Origin: Caldimicrobium sp.
GTDB taxonomy: Bacteria > Desulfobacterota > Thermodesulfobacteria > Thermodesulfobacteriales > Thermodesulfobacteriaceae
DNA length: 43,356 nucleotides
Assembly (NCBI GenBank): GCA_025059715.1
Contig: JANXCE010000016.1
Location: 1 to 43,356 of the forward strand
Reading direction: 5' to 3'
Below, in pieces: positions 7,657 to 14,991 of this stretch (the first letter of the stretch is position 1; each line of letters opens with the position of its first letter). The notes beneath the pieces are model-generated. The model searched no databases and was not told the DNA's origin. It saw nothing but the letters and a program-made list of their open reading frames with translations. Both the position numbers and the translations under genes were made by a program.

Positions 7657-9393
7657 ATGAAAATCGCTGTGCACATAACCCATGAGGCCCTATACAAAAT
7701 CGGCGGAATTGGAGAGGTATTAAATGGGCTCTGCACTTCCCAATCCTATTATAATTTTTTTGATCGAACTTTACTCTATGGCCCCCTTTTTGAATATATA
7801 GGTTCTGCTTCTACAAGACTTGGGAGAGATGGATTAGTATACTATTCCAGTAGAGATCACTATGATGCGGGGCATTTTGGGGATCTTTTTAGACCAATTC
7901 TTGAAAAATATCAAATTGAAGTAGTGTATGGGAAAAGGCGTTTGGCAAGCGAGCTCAACCCTTACAAAACAGCCAATGTGGATGTTCTGTTAGTGGATGT
8001 TACAAAAATGAAAAAAGAGCTTGTAGATCAACAGAAGTATCTTTTTTGGGAGAAATTTGGTATTCCCTCAGATAGGTATGAAAAGGAATGGGATTATGAA
8101 CAATATTTTCGTCTCAGTCTTCCCTATTTTGAGCTTATAAAAAAACTATTTCCAAGGGCTCAAAGAATCTATCATTTTAGCCACGAATACATGGGAGTGC
8201 CCTGTCTTCTAGCCTTAGAATTAGATTTGGAGTTCACTTCCGATGTCCACAAGAGGATTTTCTATGCCCATGAAGTTGCTCCAGTGAGAAGAATTATTGA
8301 AAATCATCCTGGCCATGACATTACCTTTTATAATCTATTAGAAAGAGCTAAGGGAAAGGGGATTCTTTTGGAAGATGTCTTTGGCTCCCAGATGGATTGG
8401 TATAGAACTGCTTTGGTAAAGGCTACTCAACGATTTGATAGAATCTTTGCGGTAGGAGATTGGGTAGCAGAGGAATATCTGTTTTTGGTAGGCACAGGTG
8501 AAGAAAAAGTTAAAGTGGTTTACAATGGACTTCCCCATGAGCACTTGAGTTTTGAAGAAAAAATCAAAAGTAGAGGAAAATTTGAAAGATGTTTAGACAG
8601 TAAGGGCTGTTATAGGGTGGACATAATCTTTTCTCATACTTGTAGATTAGTTAAGAGTAAGGGTATTTGGAGAGACATAATCTTACTTTCCCTATTAGAT
8701 CCCCTTTTGAAAAGTAATAATCTTACTGGAGTTTACATACTTCTTGCGTCGCAAATACCTCAGGGTAGACCACCTGAATTAGTAGAGACTATGGTAAAGG
8801 AATATGGTTGGCCCTTCAATCATCGAGTAGGCTGGCCCGACTTAGTAGGAGACGAGATCTTTATAAATAATTTAATTGAAAATTTTAACCAGAGGTCCAA
8901 GGCTATAAGAGCTATCTTCATTAATCAATATGGCTTGTCAAAGAGGAAATGTGGTATAGATTTTCCTGAAGACATTACTACCAGGGATCTTAAGCTGGCT
9001 ACCGATGTTGAATTAGGGATGTCCATTTATGAACCCTTTGGTATTTCTCATATTGAGGTTATACCCTCAGGAGGTATCCCGGTGATTTCCACATCCTGTG
9101 GTGTTTATTTCTTGTTGGAGAAGATTTTTCCAAAGGATTTTAAACCCTATTTTTCGGTGGACTTTATCCATCAAGCTAAGGATCTTCCCGACGAGATATT
9201 ATTTAGGATTAATCCTGAAAAAAGGGAGATGTTAGAGGAGCTTGCCTTAGCAGGACAATTAAGGGCACTATATAATATCATCCCAAAGAATGAGCAAGAT
9301 AGAATTAAGCTTTTTGAAGGTATGCAAAGTTATATATCCAAACTTGATTGGGATTATATAGTCAAAACTTACTTCTTTCCTGCTTTGTTATGA
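7657..9393 (+). CDS. Glycogen/starch synthase-like glycosyltransferase
   Basis: Putative GT5/GT3-like enzyme transferring glucose from ADP- or UDP-glucose to an alpha-glucan. Seen: N-terminal KIGGIGEVL (K14-x-G-G, the nucleotide-sugar binding motif of glycogen synthases), a HFSHEYMG segment in the middle, and the C-terminal block SIYEPFGISHIEVIPSGG with the E-x7-E pattern near residue 465, then PVISTSCG. 578 residues, longer than bacterial GlgA (about 480) and closer to the large archaeal/thermophile synthases. ATG at 7657 follows the peroxiredoxin by only 4 bases, so they are likely cotranscribed. Its 3' end faces the ATP-grasp gene 10 bases away. Confidence 0.82.
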   Translation: MKIAVHITHEALYKIGGIGEVLNGLCTSQSYYNFFDRTLLYGPLFEYIGSASTRLGRDGLVYYSSRDHYDAGHFGDLFRPILEKYQIEVVYGKRRLASELNPYKTANVDVLLVDVTKMKKELVDQQKYLFWEKFGIPSDRYEKEWDYEQYFRLSLPYFELIKKLFPRAQRIYHFSHEYMGVPCLLALELDLEFTSDVHKRIFYAHEVAPVRRIIENHPGHDITFYNLLERAKGKGILLEDVFGSQMDWYRTALVKATQRFDRIFAVGDWVAEEYLFLVGTGEEKVKVVYNGLPHEHLSFEEKIKSRGKFERCLDSKGCYRVDIIFSHTCRLVKSKGIWRDIILLSLLDPLLKSNNLTGVYILLASQIPQGRPPELVETMVKEYGWPFNHRVGWPDLVGDEIFINNLIENFNQRSKAIRAIFINQYGLSKRKCGIDFPEDITTRDLKLATDVELGMSIYEPFGISHIEVIPSGGIPVISTSCGVYFLLEKIFPKDFKPYFSVDFIHQAKDLPDEILFRINPEKREMLEELALAGQLRALYNIIPKNEQDRIKLFEGMQSYISKLDWDYIVKTYFFPALL

Positions 9394-9403
9394 GAAATAA
9401 AAG

Positions 9404-10189
9404 TTATAATTGCACAAAGGGACTATGGTTCAGCTTCCAATTTTCTAAATAGAGTTCCTCTATCTTTCTTTTCAGATTTTCATACTCCTCAGTCTTTATT
9501 TGAGCACCCTTTATTCCTCCGCAGAGATTAATCTCTATTAAATAGGGTCCCCTTCCTTCAATATAAGCAATATCTAAATGGGCATAGGGGAAGCCCCCTC
9601 TATTCATGACTGCCTTACAAAAGGTAAGTTCCTCGAAGGAAAGTTCATAGGGATGGGCCTTTCCTCCAAAGAAAAGATTTTGTCTAAAGTTTTTAGGGTT
9701 CTCCCTAATATAAGCTTCATAATAAAGGTCTCCTAAGAGGATAACCCGCACATCTTGCCACTGGGTATAAAAGGGTTGTAAGACAAAGGGAAAGTCTAAA
9801 AGAGGAGTCCCCGCATGATTGTAAATTTCTTCTAAATCTCTCCATAGATGGATTCCCAGTCCACAATTGGCTTGATCTTTTTTAGTTACCCATTTCTCAG
9901 GGTGAAGCCCTTTAGCCATGACTTCCAATAGGCTGAGTTTATTTCTAATGACATAGGTATGGGGTGGCATGAACTCTCCTAAGATATCTACCTGTGCACA
10001 TTTGGATTTGCTTAGTATCTGAGAGAGAAATGATGGAAAGCTTAACACACCTCTCTGTATCAAGTCAACAACAAGGGCAAAGTCCTCTTTTTTTAGAGGT
10101 AATCTTGTTAAGATGAGATCGCCACTTTTTAATTCTCTATAATATTTTTTAAAGGAGGTAAGACTTTTTATGACATAATAAGGAGGCAT
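9404..10189 (-). CDS. ATP-grasp-like protein (RimK-related)
   Basis: Probable ATP-dependent carboxylate-amine ligase; the substrate is unknown. Seen: WVTKKDQANCGLGIHL (ATP-binding Lys and glycine-rich loop), FVLQPFY plus DVRVILLGD (hinge and adenine pocket), ENPKNFRQNLFFGGK, and the metal-binding C-terminal block HLDIAYIEGRGPYLIEINLCGG. These are in the order expected for the RimK/YheC-type ATP-grasp fold. 261 residues, with a short N-terminal domain. The neighbouring zinc-ribbon gene lies 10 bases upstream in the same direction. Confidence 0.7.
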   Translation of the reverse strand: MPPYYVIKSLTSFKKYYRELKSGDLILTRLPLKKEDFALVVDLIQRGVLSFPSFLSQILSKSKCAQVDILGEFMPPHTYVIRNKLSLLEVMAKGLHPEKWVTKKDQANCGLGIHLWRDLEEIYNHAGTPLLDFPFVLQPFYTQWQDVRVILLGDLYYEAYIRENPKNFRQNLFFGGKAHPYELSFEELTFCKAVMNRGGFPYAHLDIAYIEGRGPYLIEINLCGGIKGAQIKTEEYENLKRKIEELYLENWKLNHSPFVQL

Positions 10190-10199
10190 GGAGAGATTC

Positions 10200-10466
10200 T
10201 TATTTTTTTAGAAAAGATAGATCAGAGTGACAACTGGCACAGAAAAACTTGATAGGACCCATAAGCTCTGCTTCCTCTTCGATGGGCTCTAAGGTCCCCT
10301 CAGAAGTTTGGATATAATGAATGTAAAAATTGGCATTTTCTATAATTTCGTAAAATTCTTCACTATTTCCGCAATAGGGACAGGAAAGTTTTTCTCTATG
10401 AGAGAAGTAGAGAGGTTTTTTAACTTTGATTTGATGTATTTTTCTTGTAGGCAATGTCTCTTTCAT
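10200..10466 (-). CDS. Small zinc-ribbon protein, unknown function
   Basis: 88 residues. Two C-x-x-C pairs, CPYC near residue 29 and CASC near residue 77, form a likely zinc ribbon around a charged, acidic middle segment. The ATG has a good AAAGGAG site upstream. It sits between the PEBP and ATP-grasp genes in a run of minus-strand genes. No family name can be supported. Confidence 0.7.
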   Translation of the reverse strand: MKETLPTRKIHQIKVKKPLYFSHREKLSCPYCGNSEEFYEIIENANFYIHYIQTSEGTLEPIEEEAELMGPIKFFCASCHSDLSFLKK

Positions 10467-10491
10467 CTCTTACTCCTTTACCTTTCAAAAT

Positions 10492-10959
10492 TTATCTTTC
10501 AAAATAGGCGGTAAACTCACTTTCCGCTAAAAGGTAGGGTTTGACTCCCTTTAAAATTTCTTCATAAGTTGGTTTTGAGGGTAACTTAACTTCTGGAACA
10601 TTAAGGGCAAATAATTTAAATACATAGGGATGCATTCCTGTGCCGGGTGGTGGCTGAGGTCCTCCATAACCTTTGAATCCATAGGAGTTTATTAGTTCTA
10701 TGGCTGGCGGTTTAATCCCTTCAGGGGAAGCCCCTTCGGGTAATTCTTGTAAAGTGGAAGGAATATTTATCACCACCCAATGAATCCAATTTTTAGCGAT
10801 AGGATGAATATCTACGCAGACAAGAACAAGAGACTTAGTTCCTTCAGGCACTGCAGACCACTTTAAAGGAGGAGATAAATTCTCACCAGAAGCCCCCTTC
10901 ATCACATATTTCAAGGGGATCTTGCCTCCCTTAGGAATAGCAGGGGAATGTAATTCCAT
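10492..10959 (-). CDS. YbhB/YbcL-type PEBP protein
   Basis: Phosphatidylethanolamine-binding-protein family (Raf kinase inhibitor-like); biochemical role in bacteria unknown. Seen: the family order GGKIPLKYVMKGASGENLSPPL, then LVLVCVDIHP, WIHWVVINIPS, YGGPQPPPGTGMHPYVFKLFAL, all core strands of the ligand pocket. 155 residues, normal. No signal peptide, so cytoplasmic. Good GGGAGGAAT ribosome site before ATG. Lies 12 bases downstream of the M48 protease gene. Confidence 0.92.
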   Translation of the reverse strand: MELHSPAIPKGGKIPLKYVMKGASGENLSPPLKWSAVPEGTKSLVLVCVDIHPIAKNWIHWVVINIPSTLQELPEGASPEGIKPPAIELINSYGFKGYGGPQPPPGTGMHPYVFKLFALNVPEVKLPSKPTYEEILKGVKPYLLAESEFTAYFER

Positions 10960-10971
10960 AGGATTCCTCCC

Positions 10972-12393
10972 TTAGGGTTTTCTTTTTTCCTCTTTTCTGT
11001 CAAAGAGTCTAACCTTGTTTTCCGCTTCTAAATAAATTTTAGAATTTTTTTCTAAAAAGGAAAGGGCCTTTTTGTAGTGAAAAAGGGCAGTTTTCAAGTC
11101 TCCTCTATTTTCATAATGTCTGCCAAAATAGAAATGGGACTCTCCTAATAGATCCAGCTTAGCGCAAAGAAGGGCATAGAAATAAAAAAAGTTGGGATCT
11201 TGGGAAAGAAGCTTCTCATCTTCAAGGTTTTTAAAAAGGATGTAACTTTCTCTTAGATTTCCTCTTTCAAGTAAGGTGCGCGCTAAAAGGATTTTGCGTT
11301 TAGTTTCCAAGATCTCTCTCAGAGGAGAGGTTTCAAAATTAATAGTGTTAATAAGTCTTTGGGCTTCCTCGTAATTCCCTTTGTTAAATTGAAGTTCTGC
11401 CAAATCCAAGATGAAGTAATCTTTGGAGGGTAGCATAGACAAGGCCCTCTTTAATTCCACTTCCGCTTCTTTAAAAAAGCGTGCCTGCATAAGGGTCATA
11501 GCCAGGGTATATCTAAGCCAGGGATTTTCTTTCTCCCGAAGTTGGGTCTTTAATGTGAGTATTAGGTCAGAGCTATCCTCTGAAAGGGCCCTGATTTTGG
11601 CTTTAAGTCTCTTGAAGTATAAAGGATCATTACTTAAGAGATATTGATCCTGATGGGGAATTTTGTATCTTTCAACTAAATTTAGGAGATAATTCAGCCT
11701 TTCCTGAGGAAGGGGATGAGTGAGCAAGTAGCGATAGTTTAATTCTAAGGCAAAGGAACTTTCTCGGGATAATCTTTCAAAGATTCTACTCATGGCCTGA
11801 GGGTTGAAACCTGTTTTAGTGAGAATTTCAAAGCCCAAGCGATCTGCCTCTTCTTCATCTTCTCTGCTATAGGCAAGAAGTTTCGTGTGAGCCAGGGCTG
11901 TGCCCGTAATTCCAACAATTTGTCCCGCTTGACCACCACCTAAGAGAATAGCAGCAAGGGTTGCTCCTGTAAGGGCAATCTGCATTTTTTTTGCAGTCTC
12001 AATACGCTTAGCTACATGTCGAGCTAAATTATGAGCCATCTCATGAGCTAGGATAGAGGCCAATTCATCTTCACTCTCCACATACTGAAAGATCCCGCTA
12101 TTTAGAAATATATATCCTCCAGGAACAGAAAAGGCATTGAAGGTTTTATCCTTTATTAGAAAAAATCTAAACTGGAAGGGAGAAAAGGAGACGCCCTTTT
12201 TAACTAATAGATTTCCCAGCTGATTAACATAAGCGGATGCCTCAAAATCCCGCAATATTTCTAAATTACGTGAGACCTCTTGGAGGACTTCTCTTCCAAT
12301 TTTTTCTTCTTCCTGAAGGGTAATGAGAGCAAAAAGAGGTGGCGCGGGAAGTATTAAATAAAAAGTCAGAAAAAAGACTAAAATAAGTTGCAT
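10972..12393 (-). CDS. M48 metalloprotease with TPR-like C-terminus
   Basis: BepA-like exported zinc protease, probably acting on outer-membrane or periplasmic protein quality control. Seen: signal peptide (MQLILVFFLTFYL and following), zinc motif HEMAHNLARH near residue 119, the downstream EEEADRLGFEIL segment (third zinc ligand Glu), and a C-terminal half of helical TPR-like repeats. The open frame runs back into tRNA-Sec, but only the ATG at 12393 gives a signal peptide at the N-terminus; the protein is then 473 residues. The ATG lies 13 bases after the CCA end of tRNA-Sec with no Shine-Dalgarno between, see findings. Confidence 0.9.
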   Translation of the reverse strand: MQLILVFFLTFYLILPAPPLFALITLQEEEKIGREVLQEVSRNLEILRDFEASAYVNQLGNLLVKKGVSFSPFQFRFFLIKDKTFNAFSVPGGYIFLNSGIFQYVESEDELASILAHEMAHNLARHVAKRIETAKKMQIALTGATLAAILLGGGQAGQIVGITGTALAHTKLLAYSREDEEEADRLGFEILTKTGFNPQAMSRIFERLSRESSFALELNYRYLLTHPLPQERLNYLLNLVERYKIPHQDQYLLSNDPLYFKRLKAKIRALSEDSSDLILTLKTQLREKENPWLRYTLAMTLMQARFFKEAEVELKRALSMLPSKDYFILDLAELQFNKGNYEEAQRLINTINFETSPLREILETKRKILLARTLLERGNLRESYILFKNLEDEKLLSQDPNFFYFYALLCAKLDLLGESHFYFGRHYENRGDLKTALFHYKKALSFLEKNSKIYLEAENKVRLFDRKEEKRKP

Positions 12394-12406
12394 AGTGGCA
12401 CATAAG

Positions 12407-12500
12407 TGGCGGAGGCGTATGGGAATTGAACCCATCCACTCCTTTTTGGGAGTGCACCGGGTTTGAAGCCCGGGAGAGGCACCAGCCCCCTAACGCCTCC
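12407..12500 (-). tRNA. selC: tRNA-Sec (anticodon UCA)
   Basis: Selenocysteine tRNA. Seen on the minus strand: an 8-bp acceptor stem GGAGGCGT with ACGCCTCC (longer than in ordinary tRNAs, diagnostic for Sec), a 5-bp anticodon stem CCGGG/CCCGG with a 7-base loop centred on TCA, a long variable arm (CACTCC/GGAGTG stem), a T arm TGGG-TTCAATT-CCCA, discriminator G and an encoded CCA. It lies 3' of ffs in the same direction and just 5' of the M48 gene. Confidence 0.97.
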
Positions 12501-12506
12501 TATTTA

Positions 12507-12610
12507 GGGGCTATTGGAAGGCTTATGGCACCCGGAGAGCCTGGCTACCGTTGCTTCCTTTCGGACCTGGCGGGGTTCACCAGGATCCGTCGCATAAGCC
12601 CCCAATAGCC
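12507..12610 (-). ncRNA. ffs: SRP RNA (4.5S), bacterial small type
   Basis: RNA component of the signal recognition particle. Seen on the minus strand: ends that pair (GGCTATTGG with CCAATAGCC), and the conserved apical domain with CCAGGTCCG, AAAGGAAGCA and ACGGTAGCCAGG that binds Ffh. About 104 bases. Located immediately upstream of selC. Confidence 0.95.
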
Positions 12611-12619
12611 GTATATAAA

Positions 12620-12652
12620 ATTATAATACCTTTTAAAATTTTTTCACCCCAT
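12620..12652 (-). promoter_or_regulatory. Probable promoter of ffs-selC
   Basis: A perfect TATAAT on the minus strand at 12625-12620, about 7-10 bases before the ffs 5' end; the -35 (GGTGAA-like, 17-base spacing) is weak. It would drive ffs, selC and possibly the M48 gene. Confidence 0.6.
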
Positions 12653-12659
12653 TAGTCCC

Positions 12660-13076
12660 TTAATGTCCGCCCACCTTGAGAATGCCTGAGGCAGCTACTA
12701 AAAGAATTATAATTTGTAAAAAGACTAAAAGAGAATATATAATATCTTTTTTCTTAATATAAATGAAAAGCATCCTTAAATAGCATAATATAGTTAAACC
12801 TGCTAAAAAGGCTACGGGAAGAAAGTTCAGAAAATCTCCCTTGTTTAGATTATAAATCCAGGTCCAACCCCTTTGAATGTTTGTTGTCTTTAAATATTGG
12901 TGAACATTTAATCCCCACAGGGATGGAAGCTTCTCTATGGGTATATGTGGAGGAAAGAGTTTGAATATATAAACTAAAAAGGTAAGAGTCAAAAACACAA
13001 GTCCGATTTTCATACCCCTGTCGAGAACATAAGCATAAACTAATTGTTCTTCAGAAGGCCTTACTTTACCTCTCAT
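12660..13076 (-). CDS. DUF1634-type membrane protein beside TauE/SafE
   Basis: 138 residues with three predicted membrane spans (GLVFLTLTFLVYIF, FLPVAFLAGLTILCYL and SLLVFLQIIILLVA regions). Small three-span proteins of the DUF1634 family commonly sit next to TauE/SafE permeases, and this one starts 25 bases after the permease gene with a good GAGGAGG site. Likely a partner subunit of the permease; its function is not known. Confidence 0.75.
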   Translation of the reverse strand: MRGKVRPSEEQLVYAYVLDRGMKIGLVFLTLTFLVYIFKLFPPHIPIEKLPSLWGLNVHQYLKTTNIQRGWTWIYNLNKGDFLNFLPVAFLAGLTILCYLRMLFIYIKKKDIIYSLLVFLQIIILLVAASGILKVGGH

Positions 13077-13101
13077 CTTAGCCTCCTCTTAATTATTAAG
13101 T

Positions 13102-14031
13102 TTAAGTCCAAATACCTAACCCTTTTAATAGAGCTCTTAATCCGGAAAAACTTAGCAATAAGATTACCACCCAGCGTATAAATTTAGGTTTGGCCACTGC
13201 TAATACTCTAACTCCAACAATTGAGCCAAGCATTATACCTAATATAGAGGGAACTACAATCATAGGAATTATTGCTCCACTGTTTAGATATATCCAGGCT
13301 GCAGAGGTATCAGTGATTGATAGTAAAAACTTGCTCGTAGATACCGCAACTTTTAAAGGCACACCCATCAGAAGATTTAAAACGGGAACATTGGCCCACC
13401 CAGCACCTAAACCAAACATTCCTGCCATCAACCCTATGAATACGAAGAGAGATAAGGCTAAGGGGGTATGATGCACTTTCCATTCTATTTCCTTGCCAGT
13501 GGAGGGTTCATAGTAGGTACCATAAATTTTTAAGGCTTTGGATAGAGCATCTGCCTCTTTGATCTCGGGGAATTCTGATTTTTTAGCGATGAACATAATA
13601 GCCACTATGCCAAGTATTGTAACTCCCAGTAATATATTGATAACATTCTTGGGCAGAGCAAGTCCTATCATTGCTCCCACAATAGCACTACTTGAGGCAA
13701 TCAAAGCCAGGGGGATTGTCAGTCGCAAATCTGCAAGGCCTCTTCGCAGAAGACCAGGTCCTGCAGCCAAGGAACCACAAAGAGCAACAAGGAGCCCTGC
13801 ACCTCTAACAAAGTCCAAATTAAAAGGAAAAAAACCTCCCACTATAGGCACAAAGAGCACGCCTCCGCCCACTCCTCCTAAGACTGCAATAATTCCTAAG
13901 ATAAAGGTTGCAAAGAAAAGAAGTAAGGGCCATGCCCACCAGGGTAAAAGTGAGTTTGCCCCAACTTCGTTCAGTGAAGTCTCTGCTCCCCATAGTGGAT
14001 TAAACAAAAAAAGAAGGATGGCTAAGATCAA
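13102..14031 (-). CDS. TauE/SafE-family anion permease
   Basis: Inner-membrane transporter of the sulfite/sulfonate exporter family. Seen: about eight hydrophobic spans, with two halves each containing a glycine-rich signature (GVGGGVLFVPIVGG near residue 52; GLGAGWANVPVLNL near residue 208), typical of TauE/SafE inverted repeats, and a cytoplasmic loop near 150-185. TTG start at 14031 with a GGGGAG site. An N-terminal signal-like stretch precedes the first span. Export of sulfite or a related sulfur anion would suit a sulfur-cycling anaerobe, but the substrate is inferred. Confidence 0.88.
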   Translation of the reverse strand: MILAILLFLFNPLWGAETSLNEVGANSLLPWWAWPLLLFFATFILGIIAVLGGVGGGVLFVPIVGGFFPFNLDFVRGAGLLVALCGSLAAGPGLLRRGLADLRLTIPLALIASSSAIVGAMIGLALPKNVINILLGVTILGIVAIMFIAKKSEFPEIKEADALSKALKIYGTYYEPSTGKEIEWKVHHTPLALSLFVFIGLMAGMFGLGAGWANVPVLNLLMGVPLKVAVSTSKFLLSITDTSAAWIYLNSGAIIPMIVVPSILGIMLGSIVGVRVLAVAKPKFIRWVVILLLSFSGLRALLKGLGIWT

Positions 14032-14135
14032 TACACTCCCCTCGTAGCCTCTTAAAACCTTTTACCTCCTATAGGACTTCTTAGGTAGGAAACCCTAATT
14101 CTAATTTAAATTTTTGCAATAGGTTTGTATTGAGC

Positions 14136-14471
14136 TTAGAAAGTAAGGGAGTTTTTGAAAAGGTCCTTCACATTGCCCTGTATTTTGATCTTACCCTGAA
14201 AGTAGAATCTAATAGCTCGGGAAGGATTTTCTAAGATCTTTTTCAAGGTTTCAAAATCAAGGCTTATTAAAGGAAAGCTTTTTTCAATATCTTCGGTTTC
14301 TAATATTTCTTGAGGCGTTATTAGAAATAGATATTTTGTTAAAGGGCCACAGTGGATTTCTAATAGAAAGGTCTGGGCTACTTGTTCAAGCTTATCATGA
14401 TGAGAATTTAAAAAACAAAGTATTTCTTCCTTAGAAGGGCTTAGAGAGGAGTTAAAATTCTGTGGGCACAT
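14136..14471 (-). CDS. Small protein, possible SCP2-like lipid-binding fold
   Basis: Last gene of the ATPase operon. About 111 residues from ATG 14471 (an AGGAG lies 12 bases upstream; TTG at 14504 is an alternative). The C-terminal part has IRFYFQGKIKIQGNVKDL, which resembles the lipid-pocket strands of SCP2-type sterol-carrier domains, but the match is short. It overlaps the preceding gene by 20 bases, so translational coupling is likely. Function unknown. Confidence 0.55.
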   Translation of the reverse strand: MCPQNFNSSLSPSKEEILCFLNSHHDKLEQVAQTFLLEIHCGPLTKYLFLITPQEILETEDIEKSFPLISLDFETLKKILENPSRAIRFYFQGKIKIQGNVKDLFKNSLTF

Positions 14472-14709
14472 ATATGATCTTTTCTCCTGAGGCAATTTTT
14501 TCAATAAGTTGATCTAAAGTTTTATAGGCATCCTTTTCAGATTTGAAGATACCCAGTACTGCTGGATTCATGGGCGCAGGAAGATGGGCAACAACTTTAT
14601 AGACCTCTACCTTTTTACCATGTTCCGCAATGCGAGTCTCTTCTACTGAAATGTAAACAATAAAAGAAAGATTTATGTATCGCCCGCTTCTGGTTCTTAT
14701 AAAGGACAT
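14452..14709 (-). CDS. Small unknown protein in ATPase operon
   Basis: 85 residues, beginning MSFIRTRSGRYINLSFIV. The N-terminal half looks beta-rich (RYINLSFIVYISVEE) and is followed by a short helix KSEKDAYKTLDQLIEKI. No metal motif or membrane span. Starts 3 bases after the coiled-coil gene's stop and overlaps the next gene. No family recognised. Confidence 0.6.
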   Translation of the reverse strand: MSFIRTRSGRYINLSFIVYISVEETRIAEHGKKVEVYKVVAHLPAPMNPAVLGIFKSEKDAYKTLDQLIEKIASGEKIIYVPTEF

Positions 14710-14712
14710 AAG

Positions 14713-14991
14713 TTATTTTTCTTTTCTCTCCCTTGATTTTAATACTTCTTTAGCGCCCTCAAGGGCACCTTGAGCAGCTCCTTTTAACACCTGAAAGGCC
14801 AGTTCCGCTACTTCAATAGCAGATTTACCAATTTCACTCGCTAAAGCAGTTATTCTAAAGAGTAATTCCTGGGAAGTCTCCTTAAGCTCTCTAAACGCTC
14901 TTTCTCCCTCAGTGGCCTTTAGCTTACTTTTTAATTCCTCAAGTTCTGCCTTGATTTGTTCAAGTTCTCTTTCTAAGTTTTTCTCACTCAT
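14713..14991 (-). CDS. Small coiled-coil protein in ATPase operon
   Basis: 92 residues from ATG 14991, chosen because an AAGGAGG lies just upstream; the open frame extends to 15030. Residues 4-50 form a charged heptad-rich coiled coil (Glu/Lys/Leu), followed by an Ala/Gly-rich amphipathic region (AELAFQVLKGAAQGALEGAKEVL) that could lie on a membrane, somewhat like phasins or apolipoprotein-type helices. It overlaps the end of the ATPase gene by 8 bases. Confidence 0.65.
   Translation of the reverse strand: MSEKNLERELEQIKAELEELKSKLKATEGERAFRELKETSQELLFRITALASEIGKSAIEVAELAFQVLKGAAQGALEGAKEVLKSRERKEK

Noticed and set aside
12426-12608. Open frame on the plus strand
   Set aside because: It runs antisense through tRNA-Sec and the SRP RNA; not a gene.
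13190-14047. Two plus-strand open frames opposite TauE/SafE
   Set aside because: Shadow frames antisense to a clear membrane protein gene; low-complexity Pro/Lys/Thr composition and no ribosome site.
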